Source: Planctomycetota bacterium
GTDB taxonomy: Bacteria > Planctomycetota > J058 > J103
Length of the DNA: 64,000 nucleotides
Direction of reading: 5' to 3'
Assembly: GCA_026004615.1 (NCBI GenBank)
Contig: BPJM01000001.1
Span: 377,482 to 441,481 of the forward strand
The notes beneath the pieces are model-generated. The model was given only the letters and a program-made list of their open reading frames with translations. It ran no database searches and had not been told where the DNA came from. Position numbers and translations under genes: made by a program. This document shows positions 45,436 through 55,834 of the stretch, one piece after another. Positions within the stretch are counted from its first letter, which is position 1. Each line of letters starts with the position of its first letter.

Positions 45436-47835
45436 TCACCCCGGCGCGTCCGCCTCCGGCTCCAGCCCGAGCTGCTCGGCCACCGCGCGGCAGGCCGCGA
45501 GCCAGCGCGCCGCGATCTCGGAGCCGGCGGCGGCAGCGGCGCGCACCGCCGGCCCGGCGGCCACCAGCGCCTCGTAGGCCAGGTTCTGGGTCTGCCACAT
45601 AGAAGGGCCCGCCGGGGCCTGGCGGGCGAACGCGAGCAGCTGCGCGAGCCGCTCCAGGGGCGCCAGCTCTCCGGGCGCCGCGGCCCAGCGTTCGGCCGCG
45701 CGCTCGCACAGCCGGGCGAGCGCCGCCGCCAGCCGCTGCGGCGCGGGCAGCGCCCCGCAGGCGCGCGCCGCGGCGAGTGCCTGGCCCAGCTGCCGCGGCT
45801 GCGGTTCCGCCGCACCGAGCGCGGCCTCGAGCTCGTGCGCGGCCTCGGCGCGCCACCGCTCCCGCAGCTCCTCGCGCAGGTCGGCCTCGAGATCCTCCAG
45901 GGTGAAGAGCTCGGCGCCCGCCATTGCCTGCGCCTGCGCGAGCGCCGCCTCGGGCTCGCCCTGCGCGAGCGCCCGGGCGAGCGCGGGCAGGGCGTGCTCG
46001 AGTTCCGTCGTGCCTTCGGCCGCGGGCACCAGCACCGCCCGCGGCCCCGCCTCACCGAGCGCGAAGGCCGCATACGCGAATGCGTGCTGTTTGCCCGTGA
46101 GGCTCGAGGTCAGCTCCAGCCGCCCGCTGCGCAGCCGCCCCGCCCCGCCCACCTGCTGCGGCGTGCCCTGGTGCGCCAGCAGCTCCCAGGCGAACAGCCG
46201 CCGCGCCGGGGGCAGCTCCGGCAGCCACAGGCTGCGCAGCGCGTGGTGGGCGGCGACGCGCGCCGGCTTGTAGACCGCCGGCCGCACCTTCGCCTCCCAG
46301 AGCCCGCGCCCGTCGCGGTAGCGGGGATCGGCGGAGGGAGCTGCCGCCAGCCGCTCGACGAACCGCTGCTCGAGATCGGGCGGCACCGCACCCGGGGCCG
46401 CGGGCCCGAGCGCCGCCGCCAGCTCGATGGCCCGCGCGGCGTGGCGCAGCAGCTGGAGCGGTTCGGGCCGCGCCAGCTCGTCGAAGAACCAGCCGCAGCT
46501 GGCATACATGAGAAGCGCATGCCGTTGCATCTCGAGCAGCATGAGCGCCTCGGTCCGCTCGCGCGCGGCGAGCGGACCGAGGCCGTGCCGGGCGAAGAAG
46601 CGCTCGCGGCTGGGGGCGCTGCGATCCAGCACCACCTCGATATAGGCGTCGCGCGCCGCCCACGGATCGGCCAGCAGCGCCGCCCCGCGCGCCTCGAACA
46701 GCTCCGCCAGCTGCGCGCGCAGCCAGTCCAGCGCCGCCCGCAGCGGCGCGCGCCAGGACTGATCCGCCGCCTGCTCGCCCCCTGGTCCCCGCCAGCCCCC
46801 GCCGCTGCAGCCGCAGTCGGCCCGCCAGCGCTCCAGCCCGTGCGCGCAGCTCCACGAGGTGCGCTCGGCGATCTGGACCTCGGCCCGCGGCGGGTGGTGT
46901 GCCAGCACCTCGGCATAGTTGGCGAGCCGTACCTGGGGACTCGCTGCCAGCCGCTCCAGCGCCCAGGCGAGCGCCATCTCGCCGAAGCGCTTGTGGTGGC
47001 CGAACGTCTCGCCATCCACGGCCACGTGGACCAGCCGCAGGGGCGGCGGTGCGCCGCCGCCTTCGCTGCCGGCGGGCCGGCTGCCATCGAGCAGCGCCCG
47101 CAGCAGGCGCGCGCCGTCCTGGAGCAGCTCGCCGAAGGCGATCCGGTGCGCCAGCTCCCCGTCGTAGAAGAAGACGGCGATGCTCGGCTCGCCCGCTCCG
47201 GGCAGCCGCTGCCGGTAGGGCACCGTCGTATCGAGCGTGCCCGGCTCGACGCGCCGCCAGGGCGCCGCCGGGCCCGGGCGCACCGCGGCCGCCTGGTGCG
47301 GGGCGAGCACCACGAACCGCACGCCCGCCGCCACCAGCTCCTGGAGCACCGGCAGATCGACCGCGCACTCGGGCAGCCACATCCCCGCGGGCTCGCGCCC
47401 GAAGCGGTGGCGGAAGTCCGCCAGCCCCCACCGCACCTGGGTGCGCAGATCGCGCGGCTCGCACAGCGGCAGGATCGCGTGCCCGTAGGCCTGCGCCAAC
47501 GCCGGCCCGTGCCCGCCGTGGCGGGCGGCGGCGCGCCGGTCGGCCTCGAGCACGCGCGCGTAGGTCCGCGGTGCCTCTCGTTCGAGCCAGCTGAGCAGGG
47601 TCGGCCCGACATCGAAGCTCAGCCGCTCGTAGTTGGAGACGATGCGGGCGATGCGCCCTGTGGGGCCGAGGATGCGCGCCCAGCCGTTCGGCGCATAGCA
47701 CTCCTCGTGCACCCGCCGGTTCCAGTCGCGGGCGGGGGCGGCAGTCTCCTCGCGCTCGACCGCCTCCAGCCACGGATTGTCCCGCGGCGGCTGGTAGAAG
47801 TGCGCGTGCACGCAGACGTAGTGCAGGCCTGGCAT
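45436..47835 (-). CDS. Glycoside hydrolase family 57 protein with DUF3536 C-terminus
   Basis: This 799-residue, probably cytoplasmic protein opens with a GH57 barrel: YVCVHAHFYQPPRDNPWLE (His motif), GMWLPECAVDLPVLQELV (catalytic-type Glu in W-L-P-E) and VAVDGETFGHHKRFGEMAL (D-G-E-x-F-G-H). The C-terminal 500 residues are helical and match DUF3536-type tails. GH57 members hydrolyse or transfer alpha-glucans; this subfamily has no settled substrate. Context with GH13 and GH15 elsewhere in the window hints at glycogen or dextrin handling, but those genes are far away. Start ATG 47835. It is the last recognisable core gene before the accessory region. Confidence 0.85.
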   Translation of the reverse strand: MPGLHYVCVHAHFYQPPRDNPWLEAVEREETAAPARDWNRRVHEECYAPNGWARILGPTGRIARIVSNYERLSFDVGPTLLSWLEREAPRTYARVLEADRRAAARHGGHGPALAQAYGHAILPLCEPRDLRTQVRWGLADFRHRFGREPAGMWLPECAVDLPVLQELVAAGVRFVVLAPHQAAAVRPGPAAPWRRVEPGTLDTTVPYRQRLPGAGEPSIAVFFYDGELAHRIAFGELLQDGARLLRALLDGSRPAGSEGGGAPPPLRLVHVAVDGETFGHHKRFGEMALAWALERLAASPQVRLANYAEVLAHHPPRAEVQIAERTSWSCAHGLERWRADCGCSGGGWRGPGGEQAADQSWRAPLRAALDWLRAQLAELFEARGAALLADPWAARDAYIEVVLDRSAPSRERFFARHGLGPLAARERTEALMLLEMQRHALLMYASCGWFFDELARPEPLQLLRHAARAIELAAALGPAAPGAVPPDLEQRFVERLAAAPSADPRYRDGRGLWEAKVRPAVYKPARVAAHHALRSLWLPELPPARRLFAWELLAHQGTPQQVGGAGRLRSGRLELTSSLTGKQHAFAYAAFALGEAGPRAVLVPAAEGTTELEHALPALARALAQGEPEAALAQAQAMAGAELFTLEDLEADLREELRERWRAEAAHELEAALGAAEPQPRQLGQALAAARACGALPAPQRLAAALARLCERAAERWAAAPGELAPLERLAQLLAFARQAPAGPSMWQTQNLAYEALVAAGPAVRAAAAAGSEIAARWLAACRAVAEQLGLEPEADAPG

Positions 47836-48142
47836 GTGCGCTGAATCCCTCCGCTACCCGCTGCCTCCCTCGGCTGCGCGCCTGGGGCCGGGCTGCGCCT
47901 CCAGCCCGCCAGACCAGCGCGCGGCCGGCCTCGGTCCTGGGTCCTCCAAGCCGCAGTCCGCCGTGTTCTCCTCGGCGGCATCGTCTTTGCTTCCGCCGTG
48001 CGCGCCTGCCTGTGTGCCTGGCTACTGGACTCGCGGCGCAGCGGGCTCGCACTGAGGCAGCTGTTTCGTCTGCGCATCGAACAGCGCGTCGAGATCAGCC
48101 CGGTCGAGGGCCGCGGCGCAGGGGCGCGTTCTACGCCGCCGC
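47836..48142. other. Junction between core genome and accessory defence region
   Basis: About 307 bp without a confident gene. The sequence loses the extreme G+C bias of the left side at about 47.9-48.0 kb. A short minus-strand frame (48020-48130) reads like coding sequence (ALDRADLDALFDAQTKQL, then a stop) but has no start and no recognised family. It may be a gene remnant. No tRNA, direct repeat or integrase marks an insertion point here. Confidence 0.4.
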
Positions 48143-49454
48143 CTACCCTTCGATATCGAGTTGCAGACCCAGCTGCCGCGCGGCCTCCTGCATCGCCTCG
48201 AGCGCCGGATCGTTCTCGCTCATCGGCCGGTCCTCGGGGAGCACCAGTTCGAAATGCACGCCCGAGCCGAGCCTCATGAGGTTCATGCGCGCGGCGGGTC
48301 CGACGAAGCAGCGGAAAAGCTCGCCCCGGTTCTCGACGGGAACCGCCCCGCGGCCGACGACCCGGCGCACCGTCCCCTCGACCCCCGGGCCTCGTTTCCA
48401 TGGCCGTCCCTGGACCCCCGCCCGCAGTGGCGCCGGCTCCCGCCCCGCCTGCGACACCTGTTTCGCCTGCGCCGACGCCAGCTCCGGCGGTCTCCTCGCC
48501 CCCGGAGCCTTGGCCGGCTCCGGTGTGAACGGCGGGATGATCCACACGCCCTCTTCGCTGGGGTCTAGCGACACCGGCTCCTTGCAATACCGCGCCTGGA
48601 GCGAAGCGAGGCTCGCGCCGCGTCCGACGCCCACCAGGCCATCTGCACAGGCCTGGGCGAGCCCCGGCGGTGACGGCCTCCTTGACCGCGATCATGGGCT
48701 TGTCCGTGAAGCGCACAAAGGCCTCATGGCACTTTCATGCGCAGGCGCCCTTCCTTCAAGACAAAGCCGGTGCTCTGGAGCGTGACCGAGCCCACGCGCC
48801 GGAGGATCCACTCCTCGTCCTGGAGGAGCGTGCTCCACAGCTGGCCGAGGTGTTCCTGGAAGGTCCGGCGCGCATCCGAAAGCTCGCACGTCTCGACCTC
48901 CTGCCCCTGCCTGCCCGCAGGCACGGCGCGCACCCGGAGGGCCACCGTGTAGGCGGGGCCCAGCACCTCCAGCGCGGCCTTGCGCGCCGCCTCCAGGCGC
49001 TACTTGAGATCTTCGCGCTGCTCCTCGTCGAGTTGCTCCCCGTAGTCCCGGCGCACGGCCTCCAGGGCGGCCCGCTCTCGGTAGGCCTGGCGCAGCTTGC
49101 TCAAGCCCCGGGCGGTTCCCGCCCGGAAAACGAGCGTATTGCGGTACAGCCGGTCCTTTCCACCGCACCGCGTGCTGATCGCTTTCACGTGCTCCTCGAT
49201 CGCCTCCCTCGCCCCACCGTTCTCGTCCCAGGCGAGTGACGGTGGGAGGACGAGCAAGGCGAGCGAGTTCTGCTCCGGCAGGTCCTCTGCAGGATCGACG
49301 ATCACGCACCGGGTTGCGCCGGCGAGCATGCGCTTTTGTGACTCGCTCCTCAGATCCTCCGGGATCGCTTCCTCCAGGTTCTCCTTGGCAACCCGCTGCC
49401 GGTATTGCGCGACCAGCTTGCGCAGGGTGCATACCGCTAAGAAACTAGCCGCAG
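48143..49454 (-). pseudogene. Truncated and disrupted DUF499 ATPase (C-terminal part)
   Basis: Roughly the last 430 residues of a DUF499-type AAA+ ATPase are recognisable. Segments are DRLYRNTLVFRAGTARGLS, LDEEQREDLK, LGPAYTVALRVRAV, RFTDKPMIAVKEAVTAG, LQARYCKEPVSLDPSEEGVW and the C-terminal ALEAMQEAARQLGLQLDIEG. The N-terminal half with the Walker motifs is missing: homology begins right at the helicase stop codon, and no ATG is available there (only a TTG overlapping the helicase TGA). An in-frame amber codon at 49000-49002 interrupts LK-RLEAARKA, and further shifts occur near 48720 and 48650. DUF499 proteins are known from prokaryotic defence islands beside methylases and helicases. I read this as a decayed or deleted third component. 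Confidence 0.7.
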
Positions 49455-52400
49455 TCAAGTACTGCGAAGTCCACCGAAGATCGTTGGATGGTGCGCGATC
49501 TGTTCCTCGATCGAACGGTCGTGGCGGACGACCACCACGCGATACCCTCGGCGCACGAGTTCCGCGCGGACCTCGCGGTCCCGAACCGCCTGTGCCGGTT
49601 CGTCGTGCACGGCGCCGTCGCAGAATACGCAGACATTGGGCTCGTAAAAGAAATCTGGAATGCAGCGCGGCTCGGCAATCGGCTTCTGCGCCTCGTCGGG
49701 CAGCCGGTAGCCTCCCTGCGCGAGGACCTCGAGGAAGCGCCGCTCCAGCTCCGAGCGGGAGTCGGTGAGCGAGCGCAGCCAGGCGAGGTGCTCCTCGCGG
49801 GAGCGGCCTTGCACGCGCGGCTCCGTGCGGCTTTCCGCCAGGTCCTCCAGGATCTGCCGGATGCGATGCCGATCGAGTTTCAGCGCTTCGTGCTGGTTCG
49901 CGAAGCTGAGCAGGCATTCGTAGCAGGCAGCGCGGCAGTCGGGCTTGAGGTCTTTGCTTGCACTGCCGGCGATCGCGAAATGGCAGATCTCTAGGGCCGT
50001 GCGTGCCACTTCGGCCAGCCCGTCGGCCTCCTCTACGAGCCGCCGCAGCACACCCGCGCCCCCCTCGGCCGCTTCGTAGAGGAGCATCGCTCGATGGTCC
50101 CCCGCGCCGACCGGCTGCGCGGCAAGCTCGGTCTCTTCGAGCTGGAATGCCTCCTCGAGGCCGCGCCTAAGCGCGTACCGGAGCGTCGCCGCCAGGGCAT
50201 CGTCCCCGCTGAGTTCGGGCTGGACAAGGCGTACCAGGAGCACGTTCTGCGTCGCGCGAACCGCCAGCCTGACTCGCTCCAGCCGTGGCCGCGCCCTTCC
50301 TTCGGCGCCGAGGCGAAAACCTCGCCGCTCTCGAAATCCACGAGGAACCCTTTGGCCTCGGCGCCTCTCCAGCCGTGGTTGACCCGAAGCAGCGTCGCGG
50401 CCGGCGCGTACACGAGCCGCAGCAAGGCGGTCCCACCGTGCACCACGTCGGCCTCCTGAACCCGGTAGCCCGCGGCTTCGGGGGCGAACTGGAAAACCGT
50501 TTCCAGTTCGTAGCCGCGCCGCCGCCGTTCCTCTTCGTCGGCCGTGATGCGACCGCGCCGGCGCATGCGCACGTTCGGCATCTCGAGCAGCGTGGCCAGC
50601 AGGCTGTTTTCGCCATCGAAACGGCTCTTGCACACGGGGCAGAGATCGAGGTCCGGATCGGCGAAGGCGCCACAGGTGCGGCAGAGGCGTTTCTTGCTCT
50701 TTCGCTCGTCCAGGCCGCCCGGGGGCGCTCTGGAAAGCCACCGATTCCCACTGGCGGCCTTCGTGATAGAGGAAATTCTGCGGGGCGAACTCGCGGATCG
50801 CCAGGAAGCGGGGACGGGCGATGAACTCGCCCTCTCGCCCCGCGGGACCCAGGCGCGCACGGGAAGCGCGGGGAAGTTGTACCCGGGCAGGAAGCCTTCG
50901 CTCGCCAGGTAGCGGTAGGGATAGAAGTCGCCTTCCTCGCGCGCCACCCCCACCTGGAGGAGCAGGTTCAGCTGCCGCCGGGCCTCGTCCTGCCGGTCCC
51001 TCGCCCGGCGCTGCTCTCCCGGTCGGTGCGCGGTCTTCTTCGGCCCTGGCGCATCCCGCTGGCGTTTCGCCGCGCGATAGAAGCTCGCGCCAGCGGTCGA
51101 AGGCGCGGTCGAACTCGCGCGGGGCATCCTCGATGACCTGCCGGATCCACCGCTCGCTGAACCATCCGCTTGCGGCCAGCAGGCCTTCGTCGGCACGGAG
51201 AAGCTCCCGCACGCGGCCTCGATCTCGCGCCGGGCGGGCTCGCCTGAGCTGAATCTGCGCAGCGGCCTCTCGCGGAGCGGCAGCTCCTCGCGATCGGTGT
51301 CGATCACCTCCTCGATCGAGCGGCCGAGGGGCAGGCGCACGTGGGCCAGCCACACCGCGTGGATGTGGGCGCGAAGCAGCGCCTCGTTCGCGAGATCCAG
51401 GCGCGGCGGCGCGCACGCTTCCGGCCACCATCTCGGCGCGCGGCGGAAGAAGTACTGGTCGTGGCTATTGAGGGCGCCGCAGTAGGTCACGATGAGACCG
51501 GGCTGGCCCTGGCGGCCGGCACGGCCGCTCCGCTGCGCATAGTTCGCCGGGGTCGGCGGGACGTTCCGCAGGTGCACGAGCTCGAGGTCGGCGATGTCCA
51601 CACCGAGTTCCATCGTGGGCGAGCACACGAGATAGGGGAGGCGCCTGCCGAGCTCGGCCTCCTTGGTTTGATCGCGCTCGTCCCAGCGGAAGCGCCGTTC
51701 GCGCCGCTCGCGCTCGCCTGCTTGCACGACCTGGGCCGTGTGCTCCTCGCCTCGAGCCCGGCGAAGCTTGCCGCATCGTTGCGGTAAAACCGCTGGAAAA
51801 ACGCGTTGACCGTGCCAGCTGGCCAGCGTAGCCCGGACCCCCTGCGCGCGAGAGTAGAGGGGTCGGGAGCCTGGTGGCGACCCATCGCCCAGGCACCAGC
51901 GCAGGCACGACGCGTCGAGCTGGTAGAACTGGTGGTCGTCGAGCGGCTCGAGACGCACGAGCAGGCCGTGCCTCACCAAGAGGTCCAGAAGGCCGTCGAG
52001 CACTGTCCGTACGCCCTGCTCACCTCGAGGCGCGTTCGGAGGAAGCGGCCGATGAGGCTGCGCTCGCCGAGGCCGAAGCCCTCGGCCTGACGGCTCGAGC
52101 TACCGGGACGCACGAAGCCGTTGGCCTGCCGCAGCTCGTCGTAGTCGGGATCCAGGCCCCAGAACTCGTTCAGGTGCTGCTCGGCCCGGCGCCGCAGTTG
52201 CTGCTGGAACGGTCTCCTCCAGCACCCGCGCCCGAATGGCGAGCTTGCGCCGGAACTGAGTCGAGGATGGCGCCGAGCAGACGCCATGCGCGTCTTGCGG
52301 TGCTGCACCGGCGAACCACGGGTGAAGCTCGGCCAACTCGTCGCCCCGGCAGAGCTCCTCCAGTCCTCGGTACTCGACCTGCAACAGCCCACCTGCTCGA

Positions 52401-54531
52401 GGTTCGGATGGACCACCCGCCAGCCCCGGCGCAGGTCTTCGTAGAGCCGGTATTCCGTCAGCTCGGTGAACACCTGCCAGACCTCGCGCGCCGCGGGACT
52501 GTTGGGGTCGAGTTCCGGGTTCTTGGCGATATCGGCGATCCGTCAGCCCCTGCCGCCTGGACGACCTCCTGGGCTATGCGGTCGAAACCGAGTTCCCTTG
52601 CTTTCTCCAGTGCCGCGTAGAGCGCCGCACGCAGCAGCGCGACCTGCACGAAGTCGTTGAAGTGTCCGGCCTGCAGCGAGGCGTCCTGGCGGTTGTCGGT
52701 GAACGTGAGCAGCTTGTCGCGCGCCGCTCGGGTGCCCGCGCATGGCGCAGTAGCGACTCGGCCAGAACGGTGGTGGCACTGGAGCGCCCTTCGCTCGAGA
52801 GCGAGGCGAGCTTGACAGAATTCCCGTTCTCGCCCGGTGTAGTACTCGCCGCAGGAGAGGCAGAGCGAGAACGGGTGCGGCTGCCACCACATCTTGAGCG
52901 CCCCAGGTTGCGGTGCGTTGTCGAACGATCCGTCCGGGCGCACCCACACCTCCTGCGGCACCCGCTTCTTCCAAGTCGGCTTGAGCCTGCCGTTCGCACT
53001 GCACCAGTCCTCGGGAAGCTGTTCGGGACGACCAATCAGCCTCGCTCGGAGCGAAGCATCAGGTATCCGGCCTCTGCACCTTCCTCGTCGGGCTCGGCGC
53101 CCACCGGATGCGGCAGGAATCGGTCTTCGCCCTTGACCGCGTGGTAGTAGTCCTGACCGCATTGGCGGCAGAACTTGACCGGGAGAAAAAGCTTTCCCTC
53201 GCCCGCTTGAACCTGGCCTTCCAGCGAAAACTCGCGCGTTCGCGGCCTTCCAGGGTCGCGTAGAGCGTGCGGCCCTGCGCCACGAACTGGTGGAGCTTGA
53301 AGGCAACGGCCCGGTGCCGCCCTCGCCGACGAGCGTACCGCCGCGAACCAGAAGTTCCTGCAGGAGCCCGCGCGCACTGCTCGGCGTCGGCCCCGGTGGC
53401 CTCGGAGAGCTGTCTGGCCACTTCCGGGAGAGGCCTCGGCACGCGGCGTTTGAGACGACCCATCGGCTTCGCGCTGGATGCCCAGCTCGTACTCGAGCCA
53501 GCGCATGAGCGGGTGCCGGCGCAGTGACCCGAGATCGTCCGGCAGCGCATCGGAAAGGGCCGACCGCAACTCCTCTGCCGCAGGGCGAGCCGCCCTCGGT
53601 GAACGGCGAAAGCGTCTCTTCGATGACCTGTTCGGGGTGAAGGGATGGCCGAAAAAGCGGGCGGCGAAGTCGGCCACAGCTCTGCCGCCGCTCCTCCCTG
53701 CTGGCGTCCGGCCGAGACGATCATCGTGGCGCTGGTGCCGATGTGCACCAAGCCGCCTGCGGCGCAGCGCTCCTTGAGGCGGCGCACCAGCATCGCCACG
53801 TCGGCCCCCTGGCGGCCGCGGTACGTGTGAAGCTCGTCGAACACCAGAAACCGCAGGCCGCCGCCGGCGCGGTCGAGAAACCGCTGATCTTCGGGCCGGA
53901 CCAGCAGAAGCTCGGCCATCACGTAGTTGGTGAGCAGGACTCTGCGGCGGATTGCGCCGCATCTCTCGCGTGCTGCGTCGGTGGTCTCTCCCGTGTATTT
54001 GGCGAAGGTCACCGGGAACGGCCGGCCCAGCGCTCGTTCGTAGCGCTCCTTCAAGGCGCTCAAGGCCTGGAACTGGGAGTTGACCAGAGCGTTCATCGGG
54101 ATACACGACGAGCGCCGCGACGCGGCTCCCCGGTGTCGGGCGTTCGGACCAGGCTGTCCACGATCGGCAGGAAATAGCACAAGCTCTTTCCCGAGCCCGT
54201 GCCGCTCGTCACTACGATGCTCTCCCCGGCGAGCGCCTTGCGGATCGCCTCTTCCTGGTGGCGGTAGAGGCGAAAGGGCGCGCCGTCCGGCTGGCAGAAG
54301 ACTGCGAGCCGTTTCTTCGGTCACCAGCCCCTCGCGGGCCAGTTCTTCGACGGTCGGCCCAGGGGCATAGGCTGGGCTCAATTGGACCAGCGGCTCGGGC
54401 CAGAGGTGCTGCTCTTCCACGAGCGCCTTGTCCACGAACGCCCGTGCCCGCTCGTCGGCGATCAGGAAGAACGAGCGGACGAAGTCGCGGTAGTCGGCGA
54501 GGACGTTTTGGTGTAGCTCGAAAATGCCCAT
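49455..54531 (-). CDS. Very large DEAD/DEAH helicase with DUF1998 and C-terminal nuclease-like domain (YprA-like), frame disrupted
   Basis: About 1690 residues are recoverable across several frames. In order: N-terminus [20 protein letters not shown] at ATG 54531; Walker [16 protein letters not shown] near 54200; [14 protein letters not shown]; the DELH box in [25 protein letters not shown]; cysteine pairs [10 protein letters not shown] and [60 protein letters not shown]; a zinc motif [15 protein letters not shown]; and the DUF1998 end with [15 protein letters not shown]. The final 110 residues ([16 protein letters not shown], then [16 protein letters not shown]) resemble Vsr/DUF559 endonucleases. 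At least eight frame changes are needed. It follows the last RAMP gene by 19 bp with its own GGAGAG site, and probably unwinds or translocates on foreign DNA in defence. Confidence 0.82.
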
Positions 54532-54550
54532 ATCTCTCCGCCCTCAGTCC

Positions 54551-55468
54551 CTATTCTCGCTGCCCGTCGCGGCGCCTTGTCTCGTCACGTCGCACGCTTG
54601 AAAGCGACCAATGGCCCCAGGCATCGATGCGCCACACGTATGCCGCCCCGCTGGCCGAACCAGGCACCCACAGCGGAATTTCGGTGCGCCAGTGATCGCT
54701 CTTGCCGTAGTCCCAACCGCGCAGAAGCTCCAGATTTCCGCGCAGTTGCGGCTGTGCCTTTCCATTCGGCTCGGCGTGGGCAAGCACGCGCTCTGTCTCG
54801 ACCTCCGGATCGCCCTTGGCCAGGTCTACCTTGCAACCGAACACGTCCCCTGCTGGCTTATCTGGTCGATCCGGCGCAGACGTCCCAGCCCGTAGCGCGT
54901 GTCGCCGCCGACCGTGATCAGATCCAGTTGTTCGAGACCGTCGCGCATGCCCTTCTCCAGGGCGTGCAAAAAGACGTAACCTACGAGTCCCACAGGACCA
55001 CCCGGCTTTCCCTCGCGGTCGCGCCACCAGGTGTTCATGCATTCCGTCTCCCGCAACGACCCTTCAGCGGCGGTGTCCGAGGACGGCTCGATCGCGGTAG
55101 ACGGCCGCGTCGAAAGGAGACGCATGCGGAACTGCCGGTCCGAAAGCTCATGGTGAGTTGCATCTTCACGTTGCCATACCAATCCCTTGTCCTCGACGTA
55201 GCGAGGAAGCCAGGCATGCCACTCGTTCCCAGACCGCTCGGCCGGAAAGAGGTAGGTGAAGCGTACCTTCTGGCGGAGCTCTTCACCCACCTCCTCGTAA
55301 CGGGAAGCCACCGCCGGCCGCGGCGCGGGCGATTTCGGCCGTGACCGCGCCCCACAGGGCCCGCGCCGGAACGTAAAGACGGCACCGGTTCAGGCTCCCG
55401 GCCGGCGGCATTCCGACGTAGAGCGGCGATTCGAGTTGCCAGGTCCAGCGGAAAAGCGACCAGCTCAT
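54551..55468 (-). CDS. Type III CRISPR RAMP protein in the Cmr3/Csx10 position, frame disrupted
   Basis: About 300 residues. It begins WSLFRWTWQLESPLYVGMPP, a typical RAMP first strand, with VPARALWGAVTAEIARA following as the substrate-loop helix. A middle segment FTYLFPAERSGNEWHAWLP precedes the glycine-rich RAMP motif TVGGDTRYGLGRLRRIDQ. It ends WSLSSVRRDETRRRDGQRE. Two or three frame changes are needed (near 55320, 54900 and 54830). Its ATG overlaps the TGA of the small-subunit gene (ATGA). By position and features it should be the crRNA 5'-tag-capping RAMP (Cmr3 role) of the effector, but assignment to Cmr3 or Csx10 is inference. Confidence 0.65.
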
Positions 55469-55834
55469 GCTCCTCCTACCCGGCTGGCTTCGCCTTGCAC
55501 GTGGTAGCGCGCGTACACGAAGGCCTGCAGCAGCAGGTCGCGGGCGAAAAGGAGTCGTCGAGATTGACGCAGCGATCTCTGCCATGGATTCAGCGTCATT
55601 CCCGCATTCGAGCTGGAGCCGCTGTCCCGAAGGAACTCAGCGCCGCGTCTTCGCGACCTCTCCGGCCTCGCCCGCTCGCGTCGCTTGAGGTACAGGAAGC
55701 ACGCGTACGGTCCCTGTTCCTCTAAGAACTCCGAGCCATTCGTCAGTAAGACCTTTCCTCGATCGGCTTGTGCCAGCTTCACTCGGCCAGCTTCTCGGCC
55801 GAGCTCTCGCGCACTCGACATCGAGGTTTTCCAT
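55465..55834 (-). CDS. Type III-B small subunit, Cmr5-like, frame disrupted
   Basis: About 122 residues. The main frame reads ARELGREAGRVKLAQADRG, SEFLEEQGPYACFLYLKRRE and RDLLLQAFVYARYHVQGEA. The all-helical, basic character, length and C-terminal YARYH fit Cmr5 (Cas11-type) proteins that line the RNA groove. The start is probably ATG 55834 (MENLDVE), which overlaps the Cmr4-like stop as TGATG behind a GCAGGAGGT site; a single-base shift near 55810 joins it to the main frame. Its stop overlaps the next RAMP start. Small subunits are weakly conserved, so position in the operon carries much of the argument. Confidence 0.6.

Noticed and set aside
47836..48142. tRNA gene or attachment site at the island edge
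   Set aside because: No cloverleaf, CCA-ending arm or direct repeat was found, and no integrase or transposase lies in the window.
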